Counted from the stretch's first letter, positions 9,039 to 18,000 are shown. The stretch is 64,000 nt of DNA from an uncultured Schlesneria sp. (GCA_903899985.1 CAIULL010000113.1:62001-126000), one strand, 5' to 3'. Notes: generated by a model from the letters alone, not told the origin. Program-made: numbers and translations.

Positions 9039-9752
9039 TTAGAGTGATTCGACGTTCGGGTCCATGGTTTCCAGATGGGCTTCTGCGGCGGTCTTGGCTG
9101 CGTCACGAAGATGAAGTTCTGTCTCAATTTCGTGTCGTTGCCGGGCGACAGCAGCATCGAACTGGCTGAGAACGTCTAAGGCCTTGTCTTTCGACGTCAC
9201 CAGTCCGATGAACAGATATTGCACGATCGCGATTCCATAGCAGACCCAGCCTTCTGTGCCGGAAAGTAACACGGAAAGGATCGCCAGAACTGGCGACGAA
9301 CGATTCAAATGCTGGCAGATGAGACCTTTGATGAGCTTGGGAAAATACAGAGCCAGACTGCGAAAGAAATGGCCCTTTACGATTTCGGGCTTTTGCGGGC
9401 CGGGGTGGATCAGGGCAAACAGGGACTGATCAGGCATCCCCTCGATGACTCCAATCGCCAGTAGCAATCTGCCTGCCATAAAGTAGAGGCTCAGACGCGC
9501 GGATTCATTCACACCCGGGAAAAGATATTCTTCCATGTTTCGCGTTGCCGCTAGCAGCAGCAAAGATCCTCGAAACCACTGTTCGAGATCCTTCTCGAGT
9601 TCTTCGTCAATTTCTTTATTTCGTACGACCTTTCGCATTAACATTCTGAAAATGGGGATCGCAATGAAGCCGAGAAAAAACCGCGTGACCGGCTTTAATA
9701 TTGGCCGCAGAATTTGACCTGACAGCGATTGAAACACGATTAACTCAGACAA
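9039..9752 (-). CDS. Uncharacterised membrane-associated protein
   Basis: I do not recognise this 237-residue protein. It has a hydrophobic N-terminal region (about 15-42), an acidic/basic helix (KEIDEELEKDLEQWF, about 46-60), then several hydrophobic stretches (about 62-72, 88-105 and 160-190), and it ends in a charged helical tail. This suggests a membrane protein with amphipathic regions. The gene converges on the Tat isomerase gene and is 131 bp downstream of the next minus-strand gene (9884-10270). Nothing in the motifs or neighbours points to a function. The even frame and normal composition support a real gene. Confidence 0.55.
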   Translation of the reverse strand: MSELIVFQSLSGQILRPILKPVTRFFLGFIAIPIFRMLMRKVVRNKEIDEELEKDLEQWFRGSLLLLAATRNMEEYLFPGVNESARLSLYFMAGRLLLAIGVIEGMPDQSLFALIHPGPQKPEIVKGHFFRSLALYFPKLIKGLICQHLNRSSPVLAILSVLLSGTEGWVCYGIAIVQYLFIGLVTSKDKALDVLSQFDAAVARQRHEIETELHLRDAAKTAAEAHLETMDPNVESL

Positions 9753-9883
9753 AATAATTCATTACACACGAATTGAAGGAAGTTCTTCGTTGTCAGTCTT
9801 ATCGGATGGTCTTGGAAATCGTCAACGCGGCGAATCGCGCTTCGGATCATTTACAAACGGTAATTTCTGATCGAACCTGCCAT

Positions 9884-10270
9884 TCATACGCCCGAAGTCG
9901 GTTCTTGCAGCAGTTTCAGCATCTGATCGCCCACAGAATCTTCAGTCGGTTCATCAGGAGGCAGGTTCAGCTGGCGGAGGAGAGCTTCTGCCTTTTCGAA
10001 AGGACAGTATCGCTCCCAGTGAACGACCAGCTGTTGGAAATCTTCATTTCTTAATGCATCAGCCATCGTGGGATGTCGCTTCACCTGGTGCGACGGGTTC
10101 GACGTCAATAACCGTTGCCGGCAACAGGCGGCGACATCAGGCCAGCCAGCGCGGCAGGCTTCGACACCTGCGAGCAAGAGAAAACGATCGCGGACTTGCG
10201 GCTGCTGCTTCTGGTCTGAAATGACTGCCAGATGAACATAAACTTGCATCGCCGATTCGTGGTCTCGCAT
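9884..10270 (-). CDS. Small uncharacterised helical protein
   Basis: This 128-residue protein contains no motif I can assign. It is predominantly helical, with a Cys pair (ACCRQR, about 47-52) and a TPR-like feel in HESAMQVYVHLAVIS and EKAEALLRQL. It starts 45 bp downstream of the PhnP-like hydrolase gene on the same strand and is probably co-transcribed with it. It has no signal peptide and no membrane segment, so a cytoplasmic location is expected. Confidence 0.5.
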   Translation of the reverse strand: MRDHESAMQVYVHLAVISDQKQQPQVRDRFLLLAGVEACRAGWPDVAACCRQRLLTSNPSHQVKRHPTMADALRNEDFQQLVVHWERYCPFEKAEALLRQLNLPPDEPTEDSVGDQMLKLLQEPTSGV

Positions 10271-10315
10271 GATGTCTTTGTCCTCGAATCGACGCGGTGC
10301 ACTTCGTGTTGCGAT

Positions 10316-11170
10316 TCAATAAGGAATCCGCAGTGAATCATAAGCGAGTTCGACTCCGGCAGGGAGACGAGCATTCGTCGACGTGTAGTCGAGATAGTGC
10401 GACACATGCGTCAGGTAAGACCGCTTTGGCTTAACTCGCTCAATCGCTTCCAGTGCCTGGGGGATGCCAAAATGAGTCGCATGAGGGGTGTCCCTCAAGG
10501 CGTCGACGACGAGTACATCCAGTCCTTCCAGCAATGGCCAGCTTTCGTCGGGAATAAAACTGACGTCGGTACAAAAGGCGACATCCGCAATGCGAAAGCC
10601 AAGAACCGGCAAACGCCCATGCATCAAACGAATTGGCTGGACTTTCTGACCAAGGACTTCGAATGGTTCAAGCCCGATTCGACGAAACTCCAGCAGGGGA
10701 ACGGCCCCATGGTGCAAATCAGACGTTGACTTTTCAAAGGCATACGAAAACGAGGCACGAATTTGCTGTTCAACATTCTCTTCGCAGTACAAGGGGATTG
10801 CCCGCTCAAGCCGATAACCGAACAGACGCAGATCGTCGAGTCCGAAGAGATGATCCGCATGGCCGTGGGTGTAAGCCACCGCTTCTACCAGATCGATCTT
10901 TTCTCGAATCAACTGCAGACGCATCTCGGGTGATGTATCGATCAGGAACGTTCCCTCTCTCGTCCGCACGGCAACGCCGGTACGAGTTCTTTTGTTCTTT
11001 GGATCGTCCGATTCGCACACTTCGCAATGACAGCCGATTACGGGAACGCCATGACTCGTTCCGGTCCCCAGCAAAATCAATTCTCGGTCCGACTGAAAGG
11101 GCATGAGCTGATCATTTCGCACAGGATGTCCAATGTAGGTATTCATCGAGTGTATCAGACCTGATGCCAT
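10316..11170 (-). CDS. MBL-fold metallo-hydrolase, PhnP-like
   Basis: The core signature is LLGTGTSHGVPVIGC with CHCEVCES. The extra cysteines match the second, structural zinc site of PhnP-type hydrolases. The metallo-beta-lactamase motif THGHADH follows, then LIDTSPEMR and a late THVSHY. PhnP itself is a phosphoribosyl cyclic phosphodiesterase, and relatives act on other cyclic phosphodiesters. No other phn gene is nearby, so a general phosphodiesterase role is safer. Up to 284 residues are possible. Met9 and Met23 (MPFQSDRE, base 11104) are alternative starts, and Met23 puts the fold close to the N-terminus as in the family. No clear ribosome-binding site decides between them. Confidence 0.8.
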   Translation of the reverse strand: MASGLIHSMNTYIGHPVRNDQLMPFQSDRELILLGTGTSHGVPVIGCHCEVCESDDPKNKRTRTGVAVRTREGTFLIDTSPEMRLQLIREKIDLVEAVAYTHGHADHLFGLDDLRLFGYRLERAIPLYCEENVEQQIRASFSYAFEKSTSDLHHGAVPLLEFRRIGLEPFEVLGQKVQPIRLMHGRLPVLGFRIADVAFCTDVSFIPDESWPLLEGLDVLVVDALRDTPHATHFGIPQALEAIERVKPKRSYLTHVSHYLDYTSTNARLPAGVELAYDSLRIPY

Positions 11171-11212
11171 CGGAAAGTGTCGGCGAATCGTTTGTGATGG
11201 GGGATCAACTCT

Positions 11213-11253
11213 TGTGCCACTGCTTGCCCGTCTTCAGGCAAACAGTGTTCTTT
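11213..11253. repeat. single hairpin repeat copy
   Basis: TTGTGCCACTGCTTGCC, a mirrored arm GGCAAACAGTG and TTCTTTG repeat the motif seen at 1275 and 8934. This copy lies between the divergent genes starting at 11170 and 11404. A terminator role is unlikely here, which argues that the repeat is mobile or has another function. Confidence 0.6.
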
Positions 11254-11403
11254 GAAAATGGCGAAGACACGGCTTTCACATGGACTCCGAATTCGTGGCG
11301 CAGAATCCTATTTTCGAAGTTTGTCGTTGCCCCGGAATTCGTCGGTATCCGATTTCGAAAATCGATCCATCGACTATGATCAGATAAGTGTAAAGGATCA
11401 CGA

Positions 11404-12477
11404 ATGTCAGAACCTGCTTCAAACCGCCGCGATTTTTTGACGGGACGTGCCGTACGTACCGCGATCGAAAACGCGGGTAGCCAACTCGCGGAGGAGATTG
11501 TACGAACCGATCGTCCGTCTCGCGGGCCGACTTTGATGCTACGCACCACAGCGATGGCGTGCGACTTCGACGTTATGGTCAATGCCGACGGTCCAACAAC
11601 ACAATTGGAAGCGGCGTCGACTGCATTGGGTCTGGTCCACGAGCTCGAACAACAACTTTCCGTTTACCGGGATGATAGCGAATTGAGCCAGCTGAATCGG
11701 CAGGCATTCGACAAACCTGTCACTGTCGACAATGGTCTGTTTGATCTGCTGGAGCGGGCCCGCACAATCAGCCAGCAGACTGGCGGTGCATTTGATCCGG
11801 CCTCTGGCGCATTGATCCGACTATGGCAACGTTGCCGAAGCGAAGATCGCATTCCAACGACCGATGAAATCGAAGCGACGCTCATGATCTCCGGCGTGGC
11901 CAATGTGGTTTTTGACGAAGTCTCGCACGAGATTTCGTTTGTTCGGCGTGGCATAGAATTTAATCTCGGCGCAATCGGAAAGGGGTATGCCGTTGAGCGC
12001 GCGGGAGAATGCTTGCTTGCTCAAGGTGTTTCAAACTGGTTAGTCCATGGTGGGCGTAGCAGTATCCGAGCCGCCGGGACTCACGCTGGCCACGATGGTT
12101 GGCCAGTGGGGCTGCAAAACCCGTTAATTCCTGACAAACCGTTCGCAACGATTCTACTCAAAAATGCGGCTCTGGCGACGAGTGGAACCGCCGTTCAGTG
12201 GTTTCGTCACCAGGGACGCCGATATGGGCATATTCTCGACGTTCGTACGGGGTGGCCGGTCGAAACACTCCTTTCTGTCAGTGTCATCGCGCCCGATTCC
12301 GCGATGGCTGACGCGCTTTCGACAGCTTTTTTTGTGTTGGGAGTCGAAAAGAGTCTCCAGTGTTGTGATAATCTTCCCGATTCAGTGGGGGCGATATTTT
12401 TCCCCCTGCCGAAACATGGCCAGACGCTGGAACCGATTCTCCACAACGTCTCACCTGAAATCTGGTTTAGTGGTTGA
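11404..12477 (+). CDS. apbE: FAD:protein FMN transferase (ApbE-like)
   Basis: The protein of 357 residues matches the ApbE family, which attaches FMN covalently to Thr/Ser of flavoproteins such as NqrB, NqrC and RnfG using FAD as donor. Visible motifs are MACDFDVMVN near the start of the fold (about 50), LVHELEQQLSVYRDDSELSQ, GAFDPASG, FNLGAIGKGYAVERA (about 183-197), the GGRSSIRA region and TSGTAVQWF, with HILDVRTGWPV later. The N-terminus carries RRDFLTGRAV like a Tat motif but no hydrophobic stretch follows, so the exported form typical of ApbE is not evident. It may be cytoplasmic. A terminator follows directly at the stop codon. The flavoprotein client is not in the window. Confidence 0.85.
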   Translation: MSEPASNRRDFLTGRAVRTAIENAGSQLAEEIVRTDRPSRGPTLMLRTTAMACDFDVMVNADGPTTQLEAASTALGLVHELEQQLSVYRDDSELSQLNRQAFDKPVTVDNGLFDLLERARTISQQTGGAFDPASGALIRLWQRCRSEDRIPTTDEIEATLMISGVANVVFDEVSHEISFVRRGIEFNLGAIGKGYAVERAGECLLAQGVSNWLVHGGRSSIRAAGTHAGHDGWPVGLQNPLIPDKPFATILLKNAALATSGTAVQWFRHQGRRYGHILDVRTGWPVETLLSVSVIAPDSAMADALSTAFFVLGVEKSLQCCDNLPDSVGAIFFPLPKHGQTLEPILHNVSPEIWFSG

Positions 12478-12500
12478 ACAGAGTTTTCTCTGTTTTTCTT
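12477..12500 (+). terminator. Rho-independent terminator after apbE
   Basis: AACAGAG (12477-12483), a TTTT loop and CTCTGTT (12488-12494) form a 7-bp stem followed by a U-rich tract. It overlaps the last base of the apbE stop codon and precedes the DoxX-like gene by about 30 bp. Confidence 0.65.
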
Positions 12501-12526
12501 TGTCATTGAAGTGAAAGAGATTCCGA

Positions 12527-13765
12527 GTGCCTTCAGATTTGCGTCGAATTTCCTGGCTCGCGGTCGCCCTGTTGGTCGTGCTGCGGATTTCTATCGGTTG
12601 GCACCTCTTTTATGAGGGCCTTTGGAAGCTGAGTACGAGAAATACCTCCACACCCTGGACCTCCGAAGGTTATCTCAAGAACTCGACCGGTCCGTTGCGG
12701 ACGACGTTTCGCCAGATGACGGGCGATCCGAACGACTTGAAATGGCTCGACTACGACACCATGTCCGCAAAATGGGACGCGTGGCGGGACCGTTTTGTTG
12801 CTCACTATGGTGCCGACGAAAAGCAACTCAGCCGTCTCTTGGATGGCCCCGACGCAGGATTCAGTGTTCCACTGGCCGAGCTTCCTTCTGGACTCGATTT
12901 TAATGAAGTCGCCAAAGGTGCAGGTGTCCTGAAGGATGCCATCAAATACGACAGCAAATCCAAAAAGCTGGTTGTTGACGGGAAACTTCACCTGTTGCCG
13001 ACAGAACAAGCCAAGCTTCTGGACGCAGTCAATCAGTTGAAAACCCCGGAACTGGAAGCCCAGTTCAACGCGTTGTTGAAAGCCATCAACGACGTCGCGA
13101 AACAATCGTCGAAACTGTCGTTCCGCGAACGTCTGGCCGCGATGTTAAAGGGTGATCCTGAACGCGTCGGCATCGTCCAAAAAGCGAAAAAAGAAGGGGA
13201 TGCAGATCAGGTCGTCGTCGTCGGCGAAGTCAAATATTACAAAGACCTGATCGAACGATATGAAACAAACTACGCCAAGGCAAAAACGAAGTTCGAATGG
13301 GACCATCTCGAACGACAATGGAGCGACCTGCAAAAGACCCGCCGCAACCTCGTCGGACCGGTTCAGGCACTTGAAAAAGACCTGTTCGAAGAAGCGAACA
13401 AGCTTTTATCCACCGAGCAACTTGCTGCAGGGCCGGTTCCTCCCGCCGTGACGGAAATCAGCCGTATCAACGACCGAACCATGTGGGGGCTCACAATCTT
13501 CGGTCTCTTGTTGATGATTGGTCTGTTCACTCGATTGTCAGCACTTGGAGCAGCGGGATTATTAACGCTGTTCTACATGGCGATGCCCCCTTGGCCCGGT
13601 GTCCAGGAAATCCCCAGCATCGAGCACAATCTGATCATAAATAAAGTTCTTGTCGAAGCATTGGCACTGCTGGCGCTCGCTGCATTGCCGACGGGGAAAT
13701 GGTTCGGAATCGATGCCGCGATCTCAGCCCTGTTGTTTCGTCGCAAAGCTGCAGAAAATTCCTGA
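12527..13765 (+). CDS. DoxX-like membrane protein with large extracytoplasmic insert
   Basis: A GTG start at 12527 gives 412 residues. One hydrophobic helix (about 9-30) with RISIGWHLFYEGLWKL resembles the first helix of DoxX/SURF4-like proteins. Three more hydrophobic helices follow near the C-terminus (about 320-340, 343-360 and 370-395), including LFTRLSALGAAGLL and LIINKVLVEALALLALA. Between them lie about 290 hydrophilic residues rich in Lys and Glu that look helical or coiled. Ordinary DoxX proteins are 130-170 residues without such an insert. The large insert probably faces the periplasm. DoxX relatives are linked to quinone and thiosulfate chemistry and oxidative stress, but the specific role here is not readable. 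It lies upstream of the Tat oxidoreductase gene. Confidence 0.65.
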   Translation: MPSDLRRISWLAVALLVVLRISIGWHLFYEGLWKLSTRNTSTPWTSEGYLKNSTGPLRTTFRQMTGDPNDLKWLDYDTMSAKWDAWRDRFVAHYGADEKQLSRLLDGPDAGFSVPLAELPSGLDFNEVAKGAGVLKDAIKYDSKSKKLVVDGKLHLLPTEQAKLLDAVNQLKTPELEAQFNALLKAINDVAKQSSKLSFRERLAAMLKGDPERVGIVQKAKKEGDADQVVVVGEVKYYKDLIERYETNYAKAKTKFEWDHLERQWSDLQKTRRNLVGPVQALEKDLFEEANKLLSTEQLAAGPVPPAVTEISRINDRTMWGLTIFGLLLMIGLFTRLSALGAAGLLTLFYMAMPPWPGVQEIPSIEHNLIINKVLVEALALLALAALPTGKWFGIDAAISALLFRRKAAENS

Positions 13766-13852
13766 GATCAGAAGTTTTCACTTGCGATAACGCCAATAAA
13801 GCTACAATTCCAATACGTACTCTCGAATACTTTTTAAGAGGAGCAGACCAGT

Positions 13853-15433
13853 ATGCAATTGACTCCAGAACAAGAACGGCTCGGCAAAGATAACTTTCAT
13901 GAGGCTGTCGCTTTTACCAGACGCGGATTTCTAGTCGGCGCCGCTGCGGCAGCACCGACATTGGGAGCCGCCTACTTCGGCTATGAAGCCCTGAAGGGTG
14001 ACCCCATCAAGGTTGGTTTTATCGGGTCGGGAGACGAAGGTTCGGTCCTGCTGACGCAGCATCCACCAGAGTACATGGAAATTGTCGGTGTTGCCGACTT
14101 AAGAGCGAAGAATCGCGTCCGAGCGCTACAGGGTGACGGCGACGAAATACGCTGGGGGCTGATCCGCAAACTCGGTGCACCCAAAGCACAAAAGGTAAAT
14201 CTCTATCGCGACCATAAAGAACTGCTCAAGGCTCATCCCGAGATTGAAGCAGTCGTGATCGCCGTTCCACTCTGTCAACACGCCGCCGTTGCCATCGATT
14301 GCCTGAAGGCCGGAAAGCATGTCCTGACCGAAAAGCTGATGGCCCATACGGTCAAGCAGTGCAAAGAGATGATTCGAGTTGCCAAGCAGGAAAATAAGCT
14401 GCTCGCCGTCGGACATCAACGACACTACAACGTCCTTTACGACAATGCAAATGCGTTGATCCAGAACGGAATGCTGGGTGAATTGAAATTTATTCGAGCC
14501 CAATGGCATCGCAACAACAGCTTTCCAGGTAGCGATAGCTGGCGACCAGGTGGCTATACGGCCGAATCGTTCGGTAAGAAGTTCAAGCAGGACATTGACG
14601 GTCTGAAAGATTACGCGAAAGAAAAAGGGATCGAAAACCTCGATCAGTTCCTGTCGAGCGAATTCGGGTACCCCTCAATGGAACGCCTGGTGAACTGGCG
14701 GCTTTACAACAATACGGGTGGCGGTCTGATGGCCGAACTCGGTAGTCATCAGCTCGATGCTGCCAGTATTTTCCTCAATAAAGTTCAGCCAATCGCCTGT
14801 TTTGGTTATGGCGGCAAAAACTATTACGGCGTCAAAGGGATCGGCTCACCCGAACAGCAAGCCGATGATCGTGATATCGATGATCATGTCTACATGACGT
14901 TCGAATTCCCCGGTAAACGATATGCCGAAGACAAGAACGATGTCTGCATCGTCACCTATTCATCGATCAGTACCAACCGCAGTGAACCATACGGTGAAAC
15001 CGTGTTTGGAAGCCGCGGTACATTGATCATGAAACAGGAACTCGAAGCAATCCTGTATAAGGAAGCAACGGGCTCTTCGAAGGGTGGTATTGATCAGCGT
15101 CTGTATGCGATCGAAGGAAGCGACGGACAGCCGGCTCTCGCCGCCAGTGCCAGCCTCGGCCCCACTAAAGCCGCTGCAGTTGCCGATGTCGGCAAGGTCA
15201 GCCGAGGTTATACCGAAGAAATGGAACATTTTGCGTTCTGTATCCGCAACTTCGGCTCGAATCCCGCTGAGGCACCGCTTCGATGTCCTGGCAAGCAAGG
15301 GATGAAGGACGCCATCATGGCCCTGACATCAAACCTTGCCATGAAACACAAGAAACGGATCGTCTTCAAAGAAGAATGGTTTGATCCTGCAAGTGATCTG
15401 GTTCCAGAAGAAGACAAGGAAATCACCGGCTGA
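13853..15433 (+). CDS. Tat-exported Gfo/Idh/MocA family oxidoreductase
   Basis: The 526-residue protein has a twin-arginine signal at about 22-45 ([19 protein letters not shown]) after a short charged leader, and AAGAGGAG upstream of the ATG. The Rossmann part begins [16 protein letters not shown] and continues [13 protein letters not shown]. The nucleotide-binding pattern GxGxxG appears as GSGDEG. The motif [15 protein letters not shown] (about 155-169) is the E-K-P-like signature of the family, here with Leu in place of Pro. A substrate-domain motif follows at [16 protein letters not shown] with the catalytic-type His. Members oxidise or epimerise sugars with NAD(P). Planctomycetes carry many secreted paralogues. 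A strong terminator follows at 15457. Confidence 0.83.
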   Translation: MQLTPEQERLGKDNFHEAVAFTRRGFLVGAAAAAPTLGAAYFGYEALKGDPIKVGFIGSGDEGSVLLTQHPPEYMEIVGVADLRAKNRVRALQGDGDEIRWGLIRKLGAPKAQKVNLYRDHKELLKAHPEIEAVVIAVPLCQHAAVAIDCLKAGKHVLTEKLMAHTVKQCKEMIRVAKQENKLLAVGHQRHYNVLYDNANALIQNGMLGELKFIRAQWHRNNSFPGSDSWRPGGYTAESFGKKFKQDIDGLKDYAKEKGIENLDQFLSSEFGYPSMERLVNWRLYNNTGGGLMAELGSHQLDAASIFLNKVQPIACFGYGGKNYYGVKGIGSPEQQADDRDIDDHVYMTFEFPGKRYAEDKNDVCIVTYSSISTNRSEPYGETVFGSRGTLIMKQELEAILYKEATGSSKGGIDQRLYAIEGSDGQPALAASASLGPTKAAAVADVGKVSRGYTEEMEHFAFCIRNFGSNPAEAPLRCPGKQGMKDAIMALTSNLAMKHKKRIVFKEEWFDPASDLVPEEDKEITG

Positions 15434-15456
15434 TTTCGTGATTCTGACTCTAACAG

Positions 15457-15496
15457 AACAAGCCATCAAAAAGTCGTTTTTGATGGCTTGTTTTTT
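15457..15496 (+). terminator. Rho-independent terminator
   Basis: AACAAGCCATCAAAAA (15457-15472), a GTCG loop and its perfect 16-base complement (15477-15492) run into a T-tract to 15496. It ends the oxidoreductase transcript, and it argues against a start for the next gene upstream of about 15500. Confidence 0.9.
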
Positions 15497-15524
15497 CACT
15501 GTGATGAAGCGGCTGGGTGGTCGA

Positions 15525-16442
15525 ATGAGACAATTTTCCTTGACCGTGGTCTACATCCTCATTGCGTCGTCACCATGGGGATTTTGCGTCGCGGCTGATG
15601 ATCCGTCAGACTTGGTGCAATTAAAGGCACTTGGCGCCGAAGTGACTTTGGTCGAAGGGAATGCGACGAACATCTCGTTTAACGACTGTTCTACGCTAGG
15701 TGAAGCAGAATTTCAGTTGATCGGTCAGTTCCGTCAACAGAAAAGCCTCGTTCTACATGGACAGTGCAAGGGGCTGACCGACAAAACAGTGCCACATTTG
15801 CTGGAATTGACGAATTTGGAGACTCTTTCCACTGATCACATGCAGATTACGGATAAAGGGCTGGCAAATTTCAGCCGTCTGACCCGACTTCGTGTGATCA
15901 GCTTTTTTCATCCGTCATACGGAATGAATGGTTTCAATGGTCAGGGCTTTGTGGCACTGAAGGATCTTCCCAGGCTTGAATCGCTAACAATCGCAGGCTC
16001 GCCGTTCAACGATAAGGGAATGGCGGCTGTCGGTGAGATTACCCAGCTGAAACACTTTCGCACCTGGCACACTTATCAGACTCAGGCGGGAAACCAGCAT
16101 TTAACGAAACTGACACAACTGAAGTCCCTTTGGTTGGGCCAACGCCTTCGTCGCTACGACGGCCGCCCAAACCCGCTCTGCCTGGACGACTCCACTTTTG
16201 ACGTGCTGGTTCAACTGAAGACATTGGAGGCTCTGACGCTCAACGAAGCCAGGTTGTCATTAACGGGATTGCGTCGATTGAGCGAGCTGCCGAAGCTGAC
16301 GAAACTTGTATTGATGACGATTGACGTTCCTGCAGAAGATATTGAAATCCTCAAAACAGAACTCCCCTCTGTGAAGATTGAGTGGAAGCCGTTAACAGAG
16401 GTCGAACGCGAAAAATTAAATGCGTATTTAAAGAAGTTTTAA
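15525..16442 (+). CDS. Secreted leucine-rich-repeat protein
   Basis: With the ATG at 15525 the product has 305 residues and a signal peptide (MRQFSLTVVYILIASSPWG, then FCVA-ADD as likely cleavage site). In-frame starts further upstream lie in or next to the terminator, so they were not used, although 15504 remains possible. The body has irregular leucine-rich repeats: LTNLETLSTDHMQITDKGL, LTRLRVISFF, LPRLESLTIAGSPFNDKG, LTQLKSLWLG and LKTLEALTLNEARLS. These resemble the ribonuclease-inhibitor or cysteine-containing LRR types abundant in planctomycetes. It probably binds protein ligands outside the cytoplasm. The partner is unknown. Confidence 0.7.
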   Translation: MRQFSLTVVYILIASSPWGFCVAADDPSDLVQLKALGAEVTLVEGNATNISFNDCSTLGEAEFQLIGQFRQQKSLVLHGQCKGLTDKTVPHLLELTNLETLSTDHMQITDKGLANFSRLTRLRVISFFHPSYGMNGFNGQGFVALKDLPRLESLTIAGSPFNDKGMAAVGEITQLKHFRTWHTYQTQAGNQHLTKLTQLKSLWLGQRLRRYDGRPNPLCLDDSTFDVLVQLKTLEALTLNEARLSLTGLRRLSELPKLTKLVLMTIDVPAEDIEILKTELPSVKIEWKPLTEVEREKLNAYLKKF

Positions 16443-16936
16443 CGAGAAGCGTGCGGTGTCTACAGAATCCCCCTCCTTTGAATTCATCACTCTTGACTGA
16501 ATACCGCAAACGGCGAAATGTACGAGCATCGGTTCAGATGAATTCTGCGAGAAATTCCACGTCTCCCGTAATTTTGATGACGTGATTCCACAGTTCTATG
16601 GCATTGGCAACCGTTGCCGGCAATATTGTGGCTATTGAAAAAGAGAGACAGTTGGAAAATTCTCGAGCGACGTCCAAGCTTGAGGAAAATTGTCTCAGAG
16701 AACTCGAAGGATCACCCGCCGCAAATCAGTCGAAAGTAGATTTCATCCGCTTGAAGTCTCAACGCGCGTCAGCAAGCAGGTAAACGTTCGCAGGCTGCAG
16801 GATCGAATTGTCGCGGCACCGATACCGGAGACGTTTTACCTTCATGCATCGAAAATAAGTTGCCGGATGCGGTCATTTTAAAAACGACTTTGATTGAGGA
16901 AGGCAAACTACTCAACAAAGCTATGTTTGTTGGCGG
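16443..16936. other. Intergenic stretch before the island
   Basis: This stretch of about 500 bp holds only short open frames without ribosome-binding sites or recognisable motifs. I see no gene, tRNA or clear hairpin in it. Confidence 0.4.
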
Positions 16937-17041
16937 GGAAATAAAAAAGGCTTAAAGCGAATCGCCTTAAGCCTTTGCGTCAAATATGCCCAGGACAGGA
17001 ATCGAACCTGCACGAGATTACTCCCACTAGGTCCTGAACCT
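16937..17041. repeat. Left direct repeat: partial tRNA-Leu copy with terminator (att-like)
   Basis: These 105 bases are identical to 21306-21410. They contain the 3' half of tRNA-Leu(CAG) on the minus strand (16987-17041) and its terminator hairpin (16946-16976). Identity ends within the anticodon stem, after which the sequence diverges, so this copy cannot form a complete tRNA. A 3'-tRNA fragment at one end of a segment and an intact tRNA at the other is the classic trace of site-specific integration. Confidence 0.88.
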
Positions 17042-17221
17042 GTCTTAGATGCGTTGGCGAAGGGTTGGAGTTGAGCCGAATTTGCGTGGCAACTGGTTAC
17101 CGCACTTAACGTTACACCGTCGTTGCCATTCGTTCACATTGTTACCCAAATTGAGATCGAATTGCCAGTTCTGCCCCCAATTTGCCCCCAAAGCATCCCG
17201 GCTCCGAGAAAGTAAAACACA

Positions 17222-17257
17222 AGATCTCCAGCATCGGTTTACCGATGCTGGAGATCT
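17222..17257 (-). terminator. Perfect 17-bp hairpin downstream of the SIR2-kinase locus
   Basis: AGATCTCCAGCATCGGT (17222-17238) and its exact complement (17241-17257) are separated by two bases. Read on the minus strand it is followed by a T-rich run (TTGTGTTTTAC). It lies 93 bp beyond the stop codon at 17351. A rho-independent terminator for the minus-strand operon is likely, although the T-tract is interrupted. Confidence 0.6.
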
Positions 17258-17350
17258 ATAACCGATGATGCGTTGTAATCGTTTATTGTTCGTTATCAAC
17301 GCCAGGCAACACCGCCAATCCGAACAGACTCGGCTCGCTTACGAAACGCG

Positions 17351-17983
17351 TCACAGCCCGGACATAGTCGCAGATACCTCCTCGATAGCGGTTACGCAGT
17401 CGTCCAAAGACCTTGCTGCCATGGCCACGCCAATTGTCGCTTCGACCTCAAGGCGCAATGAGCTGTTGGTGAATTTAGGGGACCAACCAACTTTGCGAAA
17501 AATTGAGTCGATTTTGCTACAGGCCTCTGGAATCCAGCGGCGTACTTTTTTGATCGCGTCATCGCCAGCGTACACCCACACGATCTTTGCGCGGATTTCA
17601 CGCGAAGATTCTGAACCTTGAATTCGGAAGTCGAAAGGGTAGTTACCTACGGCCTCAAGCATCACCCGGTCCCACCTGTAACCAACGGAAAAGCCGCGGG
17701 AAGCAATCTCTTCCGCCAACATTTCAGCTGATTGAACCTGATTCGGATTGCGGAGTGCTTCGCGAAGGCGTCGAAGTTCGTTCACAATTTGAGTCATATC
17801 CCATCGATCGGGTTGCCGTGGACGTGTCGCCTCTTCGATCAAGCGAAAGAAACGATTCGGGAGTGACTTCCATTCATCACATGGAAAGGAGTTTGCTTGT
17901 TGCGATAACGTCGCTCCCCAGTCCGAATGTGCTGGCTGACTGAATGTGGGCTCTTGTCTTGTGCGGATAAAATAGAACGTCAT
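17351..17983 (-). CDS. Kinase C-lobe end plus uncharacterised C-terminal domain (3' part of a frameshifted SIR2-kinase gene)
   Basis: From its first ATG this frame encodes 210 residues, but kinase-like coding continues upstream in the same frame through GNLPRNALVDSYGIG to about base 18026. The D-x-Y-G-x-G motif is kinase subdomain IX, and it overlaps the stop codon of the preceding frame. The first about 60 residues complete the kinase C-lobe, ending RPRQPDRWDMTQIVNEL, where the conserved Arg of subdomain XI sits. The remaining about 145 residues (VQSAEMLAEEIASRG to the end) match no family I know. They contain GYRWDRVMLEAVGNYPFDFRI and a segment KIVWVYAGDDAIKKVRRW. This is best read as the 3' part of the gene at 18001-19707, separated by one frameshift, not as an independent gene. 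Confidence 0.6.
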   Translation of the reverse strand: MTFYFIRTRQEPTFSQPAHSDWGATLSQQANSFPCDEWKSLPNRFFRLIEEATRPRQPDRWDMTQIVNELRRLREALRNPNQVQSAEMLAEEIASRGFSVGYRWDRVMLEAVGNYPFDFRIQGSESSREIRAKIVWVYAGDDAIKKVRRWIPEACSKIDSIFRKVGWSPKFTNSSLRLEVEATIGVAMAARSLDDCVTAIEEVSATMSGL

Positions 17984-18000
17984 CCCAATTCCGTACGAAT

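Noticed and set aside
17042..17299. Possible integrase tail with repeated GANWGQ-like sequence on the minus strand
   Set aside because: Too short and low-complexity. No catalytic Arg/His/Tyr motif of tyrosine recombinases was found.
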